A DNA stretch of 15,121 bases. Source: CAZUCU01 sp964618845 (GTDB lineage Bacteria > Patescibacteriota > Minisyncoccia > Phycocordibacterales > JAACPR01). The stretch lies in NCBI GenBank assembly GCA_964618845.1, contig CAZUCU010000015.1, positions 1 through 15,121 on the forward strand, in the 5' to 3' direction. The translations under genes were made by a program, and so were the position numbers. Shown here one piece after another: positions 1 through 5,944 of the stretch (positions are counted from its first letter, which is position 1; every line of letters begins with the position of its first letter). Under the pieces are notes generated by a model, which searched no databases, was not told the origin of the DNA, and saw only the letters and a program-made list of their open reading frames with translations.

Positions 1-1
1 T

Positions 2-508
2 ATGTCAGTAATTAAACATCCAGAACAAAGAGTCGGTGTTTTCATCGACACTCAAAATCTTTATCATTCAGCAAAAAATTTATATAAACGAAAAGTAAAT
101 TTTGCAAATGTTTTAAAACACGCAGTCGCAAACCGAGTTTTGATTAGAGCAATTGCTTATGTAATAACATCAGATTCGGGCGAAGAGAGCGCCTTTTTTG
201 ATGCTTTGAAAAAAATTGGTATTGAAACTAAAACCAAAAATTTGCAAGTATTTGCAGGCGGAGCCAAAAAAGCAGATTGGGACGTTGGTCTTGCAATTGA
301 TGCTGTCGCGGCAGCATCCAAATTAGATACAGTTATTCTTGTATCAGGTGATGGAGATTTTGCACCACTTGTCGAATATTTAAAAATTACTTATGGTTGC
401 CAGGTAGAAATAGTTTCATTTGGAAAATCAACCTCAGCAAAACTTTTGGAGGTTGCAGATGATTTTGTAGATTTGGATCAAGATAGACGAAAGTTTTTGA
501 TTAGATAA
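2..508 (+). CDS. NYN domain protein, LabA/DUF88 family (predicted RNase)
   Basis: A 168-residue protein matching the NYN (PIN-like) domain of the LabA/DUF88 family, which are predicted metal-dependent RNases. Visible hallmarks are an N-terminal beta strand ending in FIDTQNL (Asp16, Asn19), then DWDVGLAIDA (Asp92, Asp94, Asp100) and LVSGDGDF (Asp117, Asp119). These acidic residues form the metal site in PIN-fold nucleases. The domain fills the protein and there is no partner domain. The ATG is at base 2 of the window, so an upstream in-frame start cannot be excluded, though VGVFIDTQN near the N terminus suggests the start is right or close. The RNA substrate is unknown. It is followed by a repetitive hairpin region, not by a coupled gene. 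Confidence 0.88.
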   Translation: MSVIKHPEQRVGVFIDTQNLYHSAKNLYKRKVNFANVLKHAVANRVLIRAIAYVITSDSGEESAFFDALKKIGIETKTKNLQVFAGGAKKADWDVGLAIDAVAAASKLDTVILVSGDGDFAPLVEYLKITYGCQVEIVSFGKSTSAKLLEVADDFVDLDQDRRKFLIR

Positions 509-688
509 TACATAACGAAATTCGAAGCACGAAATAGTAAAAGCACGAAATCAGAAATTCGAAATACGAAACAAATTCGAAATACGAAATTAGAAATCAG
601 AAACACGGGTTTGGAATTTCGTATTTGAAATTTTCGTGCTTGTTTCGTATTTCATGCTTAGAATTTCAATTTTTTTATTAGTGTATGA
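509..688. repeat. Repetitive AAATACGAAA-type region with long imperfect hairpin
   Basis: This non-coding stretch is built from variants of GAAATACGAAA and its complement. A 17-nt unit (AAATTCGAAATACGAAA) occurs at 555-571 and again at 573-589, an 18-nt period. The second half holds complementary copies: 561-574 pairs perfectly with 640-653 (14 bp), 580-591 pairs perfectly with 615-626 (12 bp), and 554-560 pairs with 661-667 (7 bp). The whole can fold as a long interrupted hairpin with its tip near 600-610. No open frame or tRNA is visible. Function is unknown; it could be a degenerate palindromic repeat family or a transcript-end structure for the NYN gene, although no clear U-tract follows directly. 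Confidence 0.75.
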
Positions 689-694
689 TAAAAT
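686..694 (+). promoter_or_regulatory. Extended -10 box, predicted leaderless start of the 701 gene
   Basis: TGATAAAAT fits the extended -10 form TGnTAnnnT. It ends 6 nt before the GTG at 701, so transcription would begin at or next to the start codon. No purine-rich Shine-Dalgarno precedes the GTG. A second reading, TATGAT at 684-689, would give a leader of about 4-5 nt. Confidence 0.5.
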
Positions 695-700
695 ATCTTT

Positions 701-1819
701 GTGGAAGAAGATGATAAAAGCTTAAACTCTAATTCTAATAATCAAACAGGGCAAACTCCTGCAGATCTTTTGGATATTCCAACTGTCCGCACATATAAAG
801 CTGATGTTGATCAGACAGTTAAAGGGGACAAAATAAATGTAGCAAAAGTTTTGATAGCAGAACAAAAGAAAAAAGAAAAAAAAGAATTAAGATTTGATAA
901 AAATTCGATCGAAAATCCTTCGAATAAAGTAAAACTTTCTTTTAGTATTTTTTTTGTAGCGCTTGCTATAGTAGCAGTAATATTTACTGTTTTCACATTT
1001 CTGCTTCCCAAAATAAATAACAATCAAAATATTATTATCCAAGACCCTGGTGAGTCTTTTGTTACTGATAAAAAACAAAGGACTGATGTAGAGGGGAAAA
1101 CTGAGGAAGAATTACAACAAGTTGTAAAAGATTTTTTTGTAATTAGTGTAAATGCGGATTCAGTAAATGAGTTAATTTTTTATAAAAATACCAAAGAAGG
1201 AGAAGATATTATTTCAGAAAAAATTAGCCCGCAATCTTTCTTGCGTATTTTGGATATTGAATTACCTGATATTTTGCTTAGAACATTTTCTAATAATTAT
1301 ATTTTGGGTTTTGTAACCAAAAATTCTACAAACCACCCCTTTATTGTTTTTAAATTGGCTGATTTTGAAAATGCATACGGGAACATTTTTGATTTTGAGC
1401 CAAATATGATTTTTCAAATGAGAAAATTATTTGGTGGTTTTGAGGAATTTGACATTCTTTCTTCTTTAAGAAAAGAAAGAATAGAATTATTGCCAGAAAA
1501 TTCTATTATGATATCTAGTAGTACGGCCACTTCTACTTTATCAATTTCCAAACCAGTATCTACCACGACTTCTAGTAGTACAGAACAATTAAAAGATGTA
1601 GAAACAAAAATATCTGAATTAGAAAAAATTGTTGAATCATATAAATCTTTCAAAGATACAGTTTTACAAAACACAGATGCGAGAGTGATATTTGGAGAGA
1701 GTTCTAAAGTATTATTTTATTACGCTTTTCTTGATAGAGAATGGATTATTTTTGCTGATAATATTGAGGCTTTGAAAGAAGTCAAAAGAAGAATTAGAGA
1801 AAAAAAGCTGGTAAGGTAG
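701..1819 (+). CDS. Single-pass membrane protein of unknown function
   Basis: A 372-residue protein I cannot assign to a named family. Residues 1-75 are polar and lysine-rich (cytoplasmic by the positive-inside rule). Residues about 80-103 form one strong transmembrane helix (FSIFFVALAIVAVIFTVFTF). The rest is a predicted extracytoplasmic region with an alpha/beta-looking part (about 115-270), a Ser/Thr-rich linker (about 270-295) and a short coiled-coil-like helix (about 297-325) before a basic C terminus. The GTG start is chosen because it follows an extended -10 box and no better in-frame ATG precedes the helix. It resembles anchored hypothetical proteins I associate with Parcubacteria. 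It lies 31 nt upstream of the DksA-like gene, which has its own promoter. Confidence 0.8.
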   Translation: MEEDDKSLNSNSNNQTGQTPADLLDIPTVRTYKADVDQTVKGDKINVAKVLIAEQKKKEKKELRFDKNSIENPSNKVKLSFSIFFVALAIVAVIFTVFTFLLPKINNNQNIIIQDPGESFVTDKKQRTDVEGKTEEELQQVVKDFFVISVNADSVNELIFYKNTKEGEDIISEKISPQSFLRILDIELPDILLRTFSNNYILGFVTKNSTNHPFIVFKLADFENAYGNIFDFEPNMIFQMRKLFGGFEEFDILSSLRKERIELLPENSIMISSSTATSTLSISKPVSTTTSSSTEQLKDVETKISELEKIVESYKSFKDTVLQNTDARVIFGESSKVLFYYAFLDREWIIFADNIEALKEVKRRIREKKLVR

Positions 1820-1838
1820 TTTTTTGTGAAAATTTCTG

Positions 1839-1844
1839 TATAAT
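1839..1844 (+). promoter_or_regulatory. Consensus -10 box TATAAT, predicted leaderless start of the DksA-like gene
   Basis: TATAAT ends 6 nt before the ATG at 1851, in the 31-nt gap after the previous gene. There is no Shine-Dalgarno between box and start, so the mRNA is predicted to start at the ATG. Confidence 0.6.
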
Positions 1845-1850
1845 GAGCGT

Positions 1851-2216
1851 ATGGAAAAAGAAAAGGTAGAATTTTATAAAGGAAAATTGTTAAAAGAAAA
1901 AGCAAAATTAGAAAGTGAACTGAAAACAGTTGGTAGAATCAACCCTGATAATCCTATGGATTGGGAAGCTGTTCCAGAACAATCTAGTGGTGATTTTTCT
2001 GATCCCAATGATAATGCGGACATGATTTCTGCCTATGAGAATAATACTGCTATTTTAAAACAACTTGAGACTCAATTAGTTGATGTGAATGATGCTTTGA
2101 AAAAGATTGAAGACGGAACATATGGAAAATGTGAAGTTAGCGGTGAACTTATTGCTGAAGAAAGACTAAATGCAAATCCGGCCGCCAGAACTTGCGCCGA
2201 ACACATGAATAAATAA
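1851..2216 (+). CDS. TraR/DksA family zinc-finger-like protein, degenerate Cys set
   Basis: A 121-residue protein with the DksA/TraR layout: N-terminal helix (1-25), an acidic segment FSDPNDNAD (49-57) where the family has its Asp-rich coiled-coil tip, a second helix (62-88), then the C-terminal finger YGKCEVSGELI...RLNANPAARTCAEH. DksA-type proteins bind the RNA polymerase secondary channel and modulate transcription, often with ppGpp. In the usual finger the ligands are CxxC...CxxC. Here they read Cys94, Ser97, Cys115, His118, so the second Cys is lost and the last is His, and zinc binding may be weakened or absent. I recall similar C-x2-S/C-x2-H variants in Parcubacteria. It is convergent with ksgA, with 1 nt between the stop codons. 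Confidence 0.88.
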   Translation: MEKEKVEFYKGKLLKEKAKLESELKTVGRINPDNPMDWEAVPEQSSGDFSDPNDNADMISAYENNTAILKQLETQLVDVNDALKKIEDGTYGKCEVSGELIAEERLNANPAARTCAEHMNK

Positions 2217-2217
2217 T

Positions 2218-3054
2218 TTAGCTTATTTCTTTTATAAATTTGGTCCAATCTTCTATAGATAGATCTTCTGGTCTTTTGTTTGTATTGATTTTTAGTTTTT
2301 TGAGGAATAACTCATAATTTTTTAGAGTTGTTCTAATTTTTTTTCTCTTTTGGTTAAAGGCCTTTTTGATTATTTCAAAAAACAAAATTTCTTGGTCTTT
2401 TCTTTCAAAAGCAGAATCTTGAATATTTTCTATTAATAAAATTGCAGAATCCACTTTGGGAACAGGAGAGAAATTTTCTTTTTTTACAGTTTTTATGTAT
2501 TTGGGTTTACCAAAAAGTTTTACACTCAAAGATAAAATACTTTCTTTATTGTCACGAGCAGTAATTCGCTCAGCAACTTCTTTTTGCATCATCAAAGTCA
2601 TTGAAGTTGGTTTGTTTTTGGCGGTTAAAAATTTTTTGATGAGTTGACCGGTGATGTAGTAGGGGATATTGGCAACTACTTTATAAAGGCATGGATCCCC
2701 GCCTACGCGGGGATGACGAGTAGAATTGTCATTCGTCGTTCCCGCGTAGGCGGGAATCCAAGCTTTAATACTATCTATATTAAAATCTAAAATATCATCA
2801 TGAATAATTTTTAGCCAACCTTTTGCAATTTGCTCTCTAAATTTTTCTTTCAAAATTCCAATCAACCTATCATCTTTTTCAATACACAAAACATTTTCCG
2901 AAGCTTTGATCAAATCTTCGGTGAGAAATCCTTGTCCTGGCCCAATTTCCAAAATCAAATCTCCTTTTGTGATCTTTGAAGCAGAAATAATATAATTAAC
3001 AGCTCCCTTTGACCTCAAAAAATTTTGTCCCAAACTTTTTTTCTTGAAAAACAT
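2218..3054 (-). CDS. rsmA/ksgA: 16S rRNA (adenine1518-N6/adenine1519-N6)-dimethyltransferase with in-frame palindromic insert
   Basis: RsmA/KsgA dimethylates two adjacent adenines in the 3' hairpin of 16S rRNA using S-adenosylmethionine. Diagnostic pieces are N-terminal KKSLGQNFL, SAM motif I LEIGPGQGFLT, the acidic IEKDD after strand 2, HDDILDF, the catalytic NIPYY, and a C-terminal helical part with FNQKRKKIRTTL. I choose the ATG at 3054 (278 residues) over the TTG at 3078, because MFFKKKSLGQNFL is the standard beginning and an extended -10 lies 7 nt upstream. Between HDDILDFNIDSIKA and CLYKVVANIPYY lie 23 extra residues beginning WIPAYAGT and ending RHPRVGGDP, encoded by a palindromic element. 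Without them the protein is about 255 residues, a normal compact size. The frame and all motifs are intact, so it is probably functional. Confidence 0.95.
   Translation of the reverse strand: MFFKKKSLGQNFLRSKGAVNYIISASKITKGDLILEIGPGQGFLTEDLIKASENVLCIEKDDRLIGILKEKFREQIAKGWLKIIHDDILDFNIDSIKAWIPAYAGTTNDNSTRHPRVGGDPCLYKVVANIPYYITGQLIKKFLTAKNKPTSMTLMMQKEVAERITARDNKESILSLSVKLFGKPKYIKTVKKENFSPVPKVDSAILLIENIQDSAFERKDQEILFFEIIKKAFNQKRKKIRTTLKNYELFLKKLKINTNKRPEDLSIEDWTKFIKEIS
2692..2760. repeat. RPE/REP-like palindromic element inserted in frame in ksgA
   Basis: A GC-rich 69-bp island in an AT-rich gene. The arms 2692-2719 and 2733-2760 are inverted repeats matching at 25 of 28 positions, and each arm has its own small palindrome around GCCTACGC / GCGTAGGC. 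Its length is a multiple of three and it is read in frame on the minus strand as 23 residues, beginning WIPAYAGT and ending RHPRVGGDP. This sequence type is a well-known dispersed bacterial repeat that often appears in predicted proteins as WIPAYAG or GGNP-like tags. In-frame insertion in protein genes parallels Rickettsia palindromic elements. Confidence 0.9.
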
Positions 3055-3061
3055 TGTGTTT

Positions 3062-3070
3062 AGTATATCA
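3062..3070 (-). promoter_or_regulatory. Extended -10 box for ksgA, predicted leaderless
   Basis: Read on the minus strand this is TGATATACT, a full TGnTATACT extended -10, ending 7 nt before the ATG at 3054. Its TGA is also the stop codon of the orphan uvrD 3' end copy at 3068-3112, so ksgA is expressed from directly behind the ancestral uvrD stop. Confidence 0.6.
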
Positions 3071-3112
3071 AAAATCAATAAAGATATTTTTTACCAAGCT
3101 TGTAGTGTTATC
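3068..3112 (-). pseudogene. Orphan duplicate of the uvrD 3' end (last 14 codons plus stop)
   Basis: On the minus strand this reads DNTTSLVKNIFIDF followed by TGA. It matches the real uvrD C terminus (DDTTSLVKNIFIDF, TAA) at 3845-3889 with 41 of 45 bases identical. Two of the coding differences are synonymous, one changes Asp to Asn, and one changes the stop codon type. It has no upstream uvrD coding sequence and sits next to ksgA. It is best read as one side of a duplication made when the HTH-Fic module entered the uvrD 3' end. Confidence 0.8.
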
Positions 3113-3115
3113 TTG

Positions 3116-3147
3116 ATAATTAGGTTAACATATGTTAACCTAATTAT
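3116..3147. promoter_or_regulatory. 32-bp perfect palindrome, probable operator of the HTH-Fic module
   Basis: A perfect inverted repeat with 16-bp arms and no loop, centred between 3131 and 3132. The core is AGGTTAACAT/ATGTTAACCT. It lies 3 nt upstream of the GTG of the HTH gene, and a possible extended -10 (TGTTAACCT, 3133-3141) falls inside it. A repressor bound here would cover the promoter, the usual autoregulation layout of toxin-antitoxin operons. The half-site AGGTTAA recurs at 3161-3167 in the coding sequence. Confidence 0.7.
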
Positions 3148-3150
3148 ATT

Positions 3151-3420
3151 GTGATAAATAAGGTTAAAAATGAAAAATACATATCGACAACAGAAATCGC
3201 TAAACTTTTAGGAGTTAGCAGAATTGCCATTTTTAAGAAAATTAAGTCGGGTAAAATTAAAGCTTTCAAAGTTGGTCGGAATTATGTAATTCCGATTGAG
3301 GAATTTCTGTCTGCAATTGGAACTTTTGTATCAGATGACAAAAAAATACAAATTGAAAATATTGTAAAAAAAGCAGTAGATGAATATGGCCCCGCTTTGA
3401 AATTATTGGGAGAAGAATAA
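3151..3420 (+). CDS. Excisionase-type HTH DNA-binding protein, probable antitoxin/repressor of the Fic gene
   Basis: An 89-residue protein. Residues about 10-50 form an excisionase/MerR-like winged HTH (TTEIAKLLGVSRIAIFKKIK, then the wing GKIKAFKVGRNYVIP). Residues 68-89 make a C-terminal helix (IVKKAVDEYGPALKLLGEE). I recall the pattern AVxEYGxxLKLLG in partners of Doc-like Fic proteins, where it may neutralise the toxin; this is inference. The GTG start is 3 nt behind the 32-bp palindrome, and no in-frame ATG precedes the HTH. The stop is 3 nt from the Fic ATG, so the two genes form a bicistron. The likely role is to bind the upstream palindrome and to restrain the toxin. Confidence 0.8.
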   Translation: MINKVKNEKYISTTEIAKLLGVSRIAIFKKIKSGKIKAFKVGRNYVIPIEEFLSAIGTFVSDDKKIQIENIVKKAVDEYGPALKLLGEE

Positions 3421-3423
3421 AAT

Positions 3424-3858
3424 ATGGCCAGAAAAGTTTTGAACAAACCAACACTATCAGAAATAGAATATTTGGCTTTTGATTTGGCCAAAAGACTTAT
3501 GGAATATGATGAACCAATTCCTCCCTTTAATACTAGATACCCAGACAAACTTGAAAGTTGTCTAAAAACCCCTTTCCAAACGTTTAACAAAAAAAGTTTA
3601 TATAAGACATTTGAAGACAAAGCTTCAGTCTTGTTTTATTTGATGATCAAAAACCATCCATTTCAAAATGGGAATAAAAGAATTGCGGTTGTTACTTTGT
3701 ATTATTTTCTTTTTTGTAATGGAAGACAACTTAAGGTTGATAACATAAAACTTTATGAATTTGCTCGCGAGGTTGCCTCGAGCGATGCAAAACAAAAAGA
3801 AAATATCTTGATTAAAATTAAAGAATTTATAATCAGGTTTTCAATTAAAAATCAATAA
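3424..3858 (+). CDS. Fic/Doc family protein, probable toxin of a type II TA pair
   Basis: A 144-residue, single-domain Fic/Doc protein. The catalytic loop is HPFQNGNKRIA (His78 to Ala88). The NKR ending is Doc-like, not the GNGRxxR of canonical Fic AMP-transferases. Doc from phage P1 phosphorylates EF-Tu, so kinase-type activity is more likely than AMPylation, but the substrate is unknown. The acidic residue usually at position 82 (D/E) is Asn here. The segment MIKNHPFQNGNKRIAV fits remembered death-on-curing homologues. A GGGAG at 3408-3412 may serve as a distant ribosome-binding site. The last codons and the stop lie inside the duplicated uvrD-end sequence and overlap the uvrD stop by 14 bp in convergent orientation, so host DNA supplied the terminus. 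Confidence 0.87.
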   Translation: MARKVLNKPTLSEIEYLAFDLAKRLMEYDEPIPPFNTRYPDKLESCLKTPFQTFNKKSLYKTFEDKASVLFYLMIKNHPFQNGNKRIAVVTLYYFLFCNGRQLKVDNIKLYEFAREVASSDAKQKENILIKIKEFIIRFSIKNQ

Positions 3859-3889
3859 AGATATTTTTTACCAAACTTGTGGTGTCATC
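3845..3889. repeat. Direct repeat copy 2 (functional uvrD 3' end)
   Basis: Matches 3068-3112 at 41 of 45 positions. This copy is continuous with the uvrD reading frame and ends it with TAA. On the plus strand it also supplies the stop codon of the Fic gene. Confidence 0.85.
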
Positions 3890-5797
3890 TCTTCGGGGTG
3901 TGTTTTCGTTTTCGAAAATTTCCAAATAATCATCTTCTATATCATTGATAAATTCTGAAGGTGTATTTACAACTTGTCTGCCAAAAATGTTACGAAAACT
4001 CGCAAAAATCAAAAATACTTTTTCTTTGGCTCGCGTCAGGGCGACGTAAAACAATCTTCTCTCTTCCTCCTCATCTTTATCTTCGTCAAAATTTTCCGAA
4101 GGGAAGAGTCCTTGTTCCAGTCCAACTATAAAAACATATTTAAATTCCAAACCCTTGGATGCATGTATTGTCATTAGTTTAATACCTTTTTTGCCATTAC
4201 CAAGTTCATCTTGATCGGAAAGAAGTGAAATATCTTCGATAAATTTTTCAAGTCCCTCATTTCCGCCATCGTCATACTTTGTTGCAAGCGAAACTAATTC
4301 TTTTATATTCAAAATTCTATCTTCGCCAAACTCTTTATCTTTATGAAGTTCCGTTTCTATTCCGGAATCCATAAAAATAAATTTAATAATCTCACTTGGT
4401 TTTGAATTTGTAATTTTTTTCTGAAGTCTTGAAATAAAATTTTGAAAACTTCGATATCCCTCCAAGGTTTTGCCACTCAAAGAATTTGCACCACCTTCCA
4501 AAATTTTTAGATAACTCACTTTTCCAATTCCTCTTGATGGAAAATTTATAATTCTCCCCAAACTTGTAGAATCATTTGGGTTTAACGCATACTTTAAATA
4601 AGAAACAACATCTTTTATTTCTTTCCTATCAAAAAATCTTGTGCCCAAAATTTGGTAGGGAACTTTGTTTTGCAGAAATACTTCTTCCAAAACCCGGGAT
4701 TGAAAATTTGTTCTATACAAAACTGCTATCTCATCTTCCTCGATTCCTTTTTCTAATAAACCTCTACATTGTTCTATCACAAAATTCGCTTCGTCATATT
4801 CGTTGTATGCATTAAAAAGTGAAAGTTTTTCTCCTTCGGTGTTTTTGGTGAACAAATTTTTTTCTTTCCTCTTTATGTTTTTTTTGATTACAGAATTTGC
4901 TGCGCCCAAGATATTTTGAGTAGAACGATAATTTTCTTCCAAAACAATTTCTGTTGCATTTGGATAATCTTCTTCAAAATTCATTATGTTTTTGATTGTA
5001 GCTCCTCGCCAAGAATAAATATTTTGATCAGCATCTCCAACTACGCAAATATTTTTGTGTTTCTCTCCCAGCATTTTGGTAAGTTGATATTGAACTTCAT
5101 TTGTATCTTGATATTCATCTATATGAATATAATCCCAGGTTTTTTGATACTTCTCTCTGATCTCTTTATTTTTTACAAGCAACAAAGTAGGTTCATAAAG
5201 CAAGTCATCAAAATCCAAAGCATTTTCTTCTTTTAGTCTTTTTCTATATTTCTCCCAAACTTTGAGTGCCAGTTCTTTGATAGGATTATCAACTATTTCT
5301 GTTTCATATTCTTCGAGAGTTAGCATGTCTGATTTGGCCTTGCCAATTAGTGACAAAATCATTCCTGGTTCATACATTTTGGGATCGTAATCTAATTCTT
5401 TGATAATATTTTTAATCAATGTTTTGGAATCGTTTCTGTCATAAATAGAGAAGCTTCGTTTAATCCCAAGTGCTTGATATTCATTTTTGCAAATAAAAAC
5501 TCCCAGAGAATGGAAAGTCGAAACAAATGGCGGTTGGGTGTCATTTATCGGCAAATTTAATTCTTTTGAATTTTGAATCAAACTCCAGACCCTATCTTTC
5601 ATTTCATTCGCTGCTTTGTTGGTAAAAGTTATTGCCAAAATTTTCTGTGGGTCTACTCCATTTATAATCAAATTCAAAATTCTGCTGGTCAGCGTCTTGG
5701 TCTTCCCAGCTCCCGCGCCAGCAATAATAAGCAAAGGCCCCTTCTGGTGCAAAACCGCCTCCCTCTGTTTTGAATTTAAATTTTCAAGAAATTGCAT
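3845..5797 (-). CDS. UvrD/PcrA/Rep-type superfamily 1 DNA helicase
   Basis: A 650-residue SF1A 3'-5' helicase that acts in repair and in clearing replication obstacles. In order: Q-motif region LNSKQREAV, motif I GAGAGKT (about 27-33), Ia ITFTNKAANEMKDRV, motif II IDEYQDT (about 226-232), III GDADQNIYSWRGA, IV ENYRSTQNI, the 2B insertion, V TIHASKGLEFKYVFI (about 541-555) and VI RRLFYVALTRAKE. The PcrA-style C-terminal Tudor extension is absent, so it is on the short side of the family. uvrD, pcrA and rep cannot be told apart from sequence alone, so no symbol is given. ATG at 5797, with an extended -10 6 nt upstream. Its last 14 codons are duplicated at 3068-3112. Confidence 0.95.
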   Translation of the reverse strand: MQFLENLNSKQREAVLHQKGPLLIIAGAGAGKTKTLTSRILNLIINGVDPQKILAITFTNKAANEMKDRVWSLIQNSKELNLPINDTQPPFVSTFHSLGVFICKNEYQALGIKRSFSIYDRNDSKTLIKNIIKELDYDPKMYEPGMILSLIGKAKSDMLTLEEYETEIVDNPIKELALKVWEKYRKRLKEENALDFDDLLYEPTLLLVKNKEIREKYQKTWDYIHIDEYQDTNEVQYQLTKMLGEKHKNICVVGDADQNIYSWRGATIKNIMNFEEDYPNATEIVLEENYRSTQNILGAANSVIKKNIKRKEKNLFTKNTEGEKLSLFNAYNEYDEANFVIEQCRGLLEKGIEEDEIAVLYRTNFQSRVLEEVFLQNKVPYQILGTRFFDRKEIKDVVSYLKYALNPNDSTSLGRIINFPSRGIGKVSYLKILEGGANSLSGKTLEGYRSFQNFISRLQKKITNSKPSEIIKFIFMDSGIETELHKDKEFGEDRILNIKELVSLATKYDDGGNEGLEKFIEDISLLSDQDELGNGKKGIKLMTIHASKGLEFKYVFIVGLEQGLFPSENFDEDKDEEEERRLFYVALTRAKEKVFLIFASFRNIFGRQVVNTPSEFINDIEDDYLEIFENENTPRRDDTTSLVKNIFIDF

Positions 5798-5803
5798 TCA
5801 AGT

Positions 5804-5812
5804 ATTGTAGCA
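5804..5812 (-). promoter_or_regulatory. Extended -10 box for the helicase gene, predicted leaderless
   Basis: On the minus strand TGCTACAAT ends 6 nt before the ATG at 5797. No Shine-Dalgarno is present. The rest of the 147-bp divergent region to the M23 gene (5798-5944) shows no RNA gene. Confidence 0.55.
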
Positions 5813-5895
5813 GAAATGCTCATTTTCAGTGTAAAAATTGGGCATTAGGGGTTGTGGATTGTCCAGATTGACTACTTTGTGGCAGATGATAGCAT

Positions 5896-5904
5896 TGTTA
5901 TATA
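5896..5904 (+). promoter_or_regulatory. Possible extended -10 box for the M23 peptidase gene
   Basis: TGTTATATA fits the extended -10 pattern and would give a leader of roughly 30-35 nt. Unlike most genes here, the M23 gene has a Shine-Dalgarno-like AGGA at 5933-5936, 8 nt before the ATG at 5945, consistent with a leadered mRNA. Confidence 0.35.
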
Positions 5905-5944
5905 CAGAAATTCGGAGTGATTAAGATTATGCAGGAATTCGCCG

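Larger units (their letters stand above)
3070..3889. mobile_element. HTH-Fic toxin-antitoxin cassette inserted in the 3' end of uvrD
   Basis: The bicistron is bracketed by direct repeats 3068-3112 and 3845-3889, an offset of 777 bp. Both copies encode the uvrD C terminus on the minus strand. uvrD and ksgA lie on the same strand on either side, so removing one repeat plus the cassette restores a plain uvrD-ksgA arrangement. No integrase or transposase lies inside, so the mechanism is not visible; homologous or illegitimate recombination or a lost integrase are all possible. Confidence 0.65.

Noticed and set aside
555..589. Two 17-nt direct repeats, possible CRISPR start
   Set aside because: Only two units with essentially no spacer, AT-rich degenerate copies on both strands, and no cas genes; it is a simple repeat or hairpin.
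2218..3078. Use of the TTG at 3078 as ksgA start
   Set aside because: It lies upstream of the extended -10 box and adds residues not found in the family; the ATG at 3054 gives the standard KKSLGQNFL beginning.
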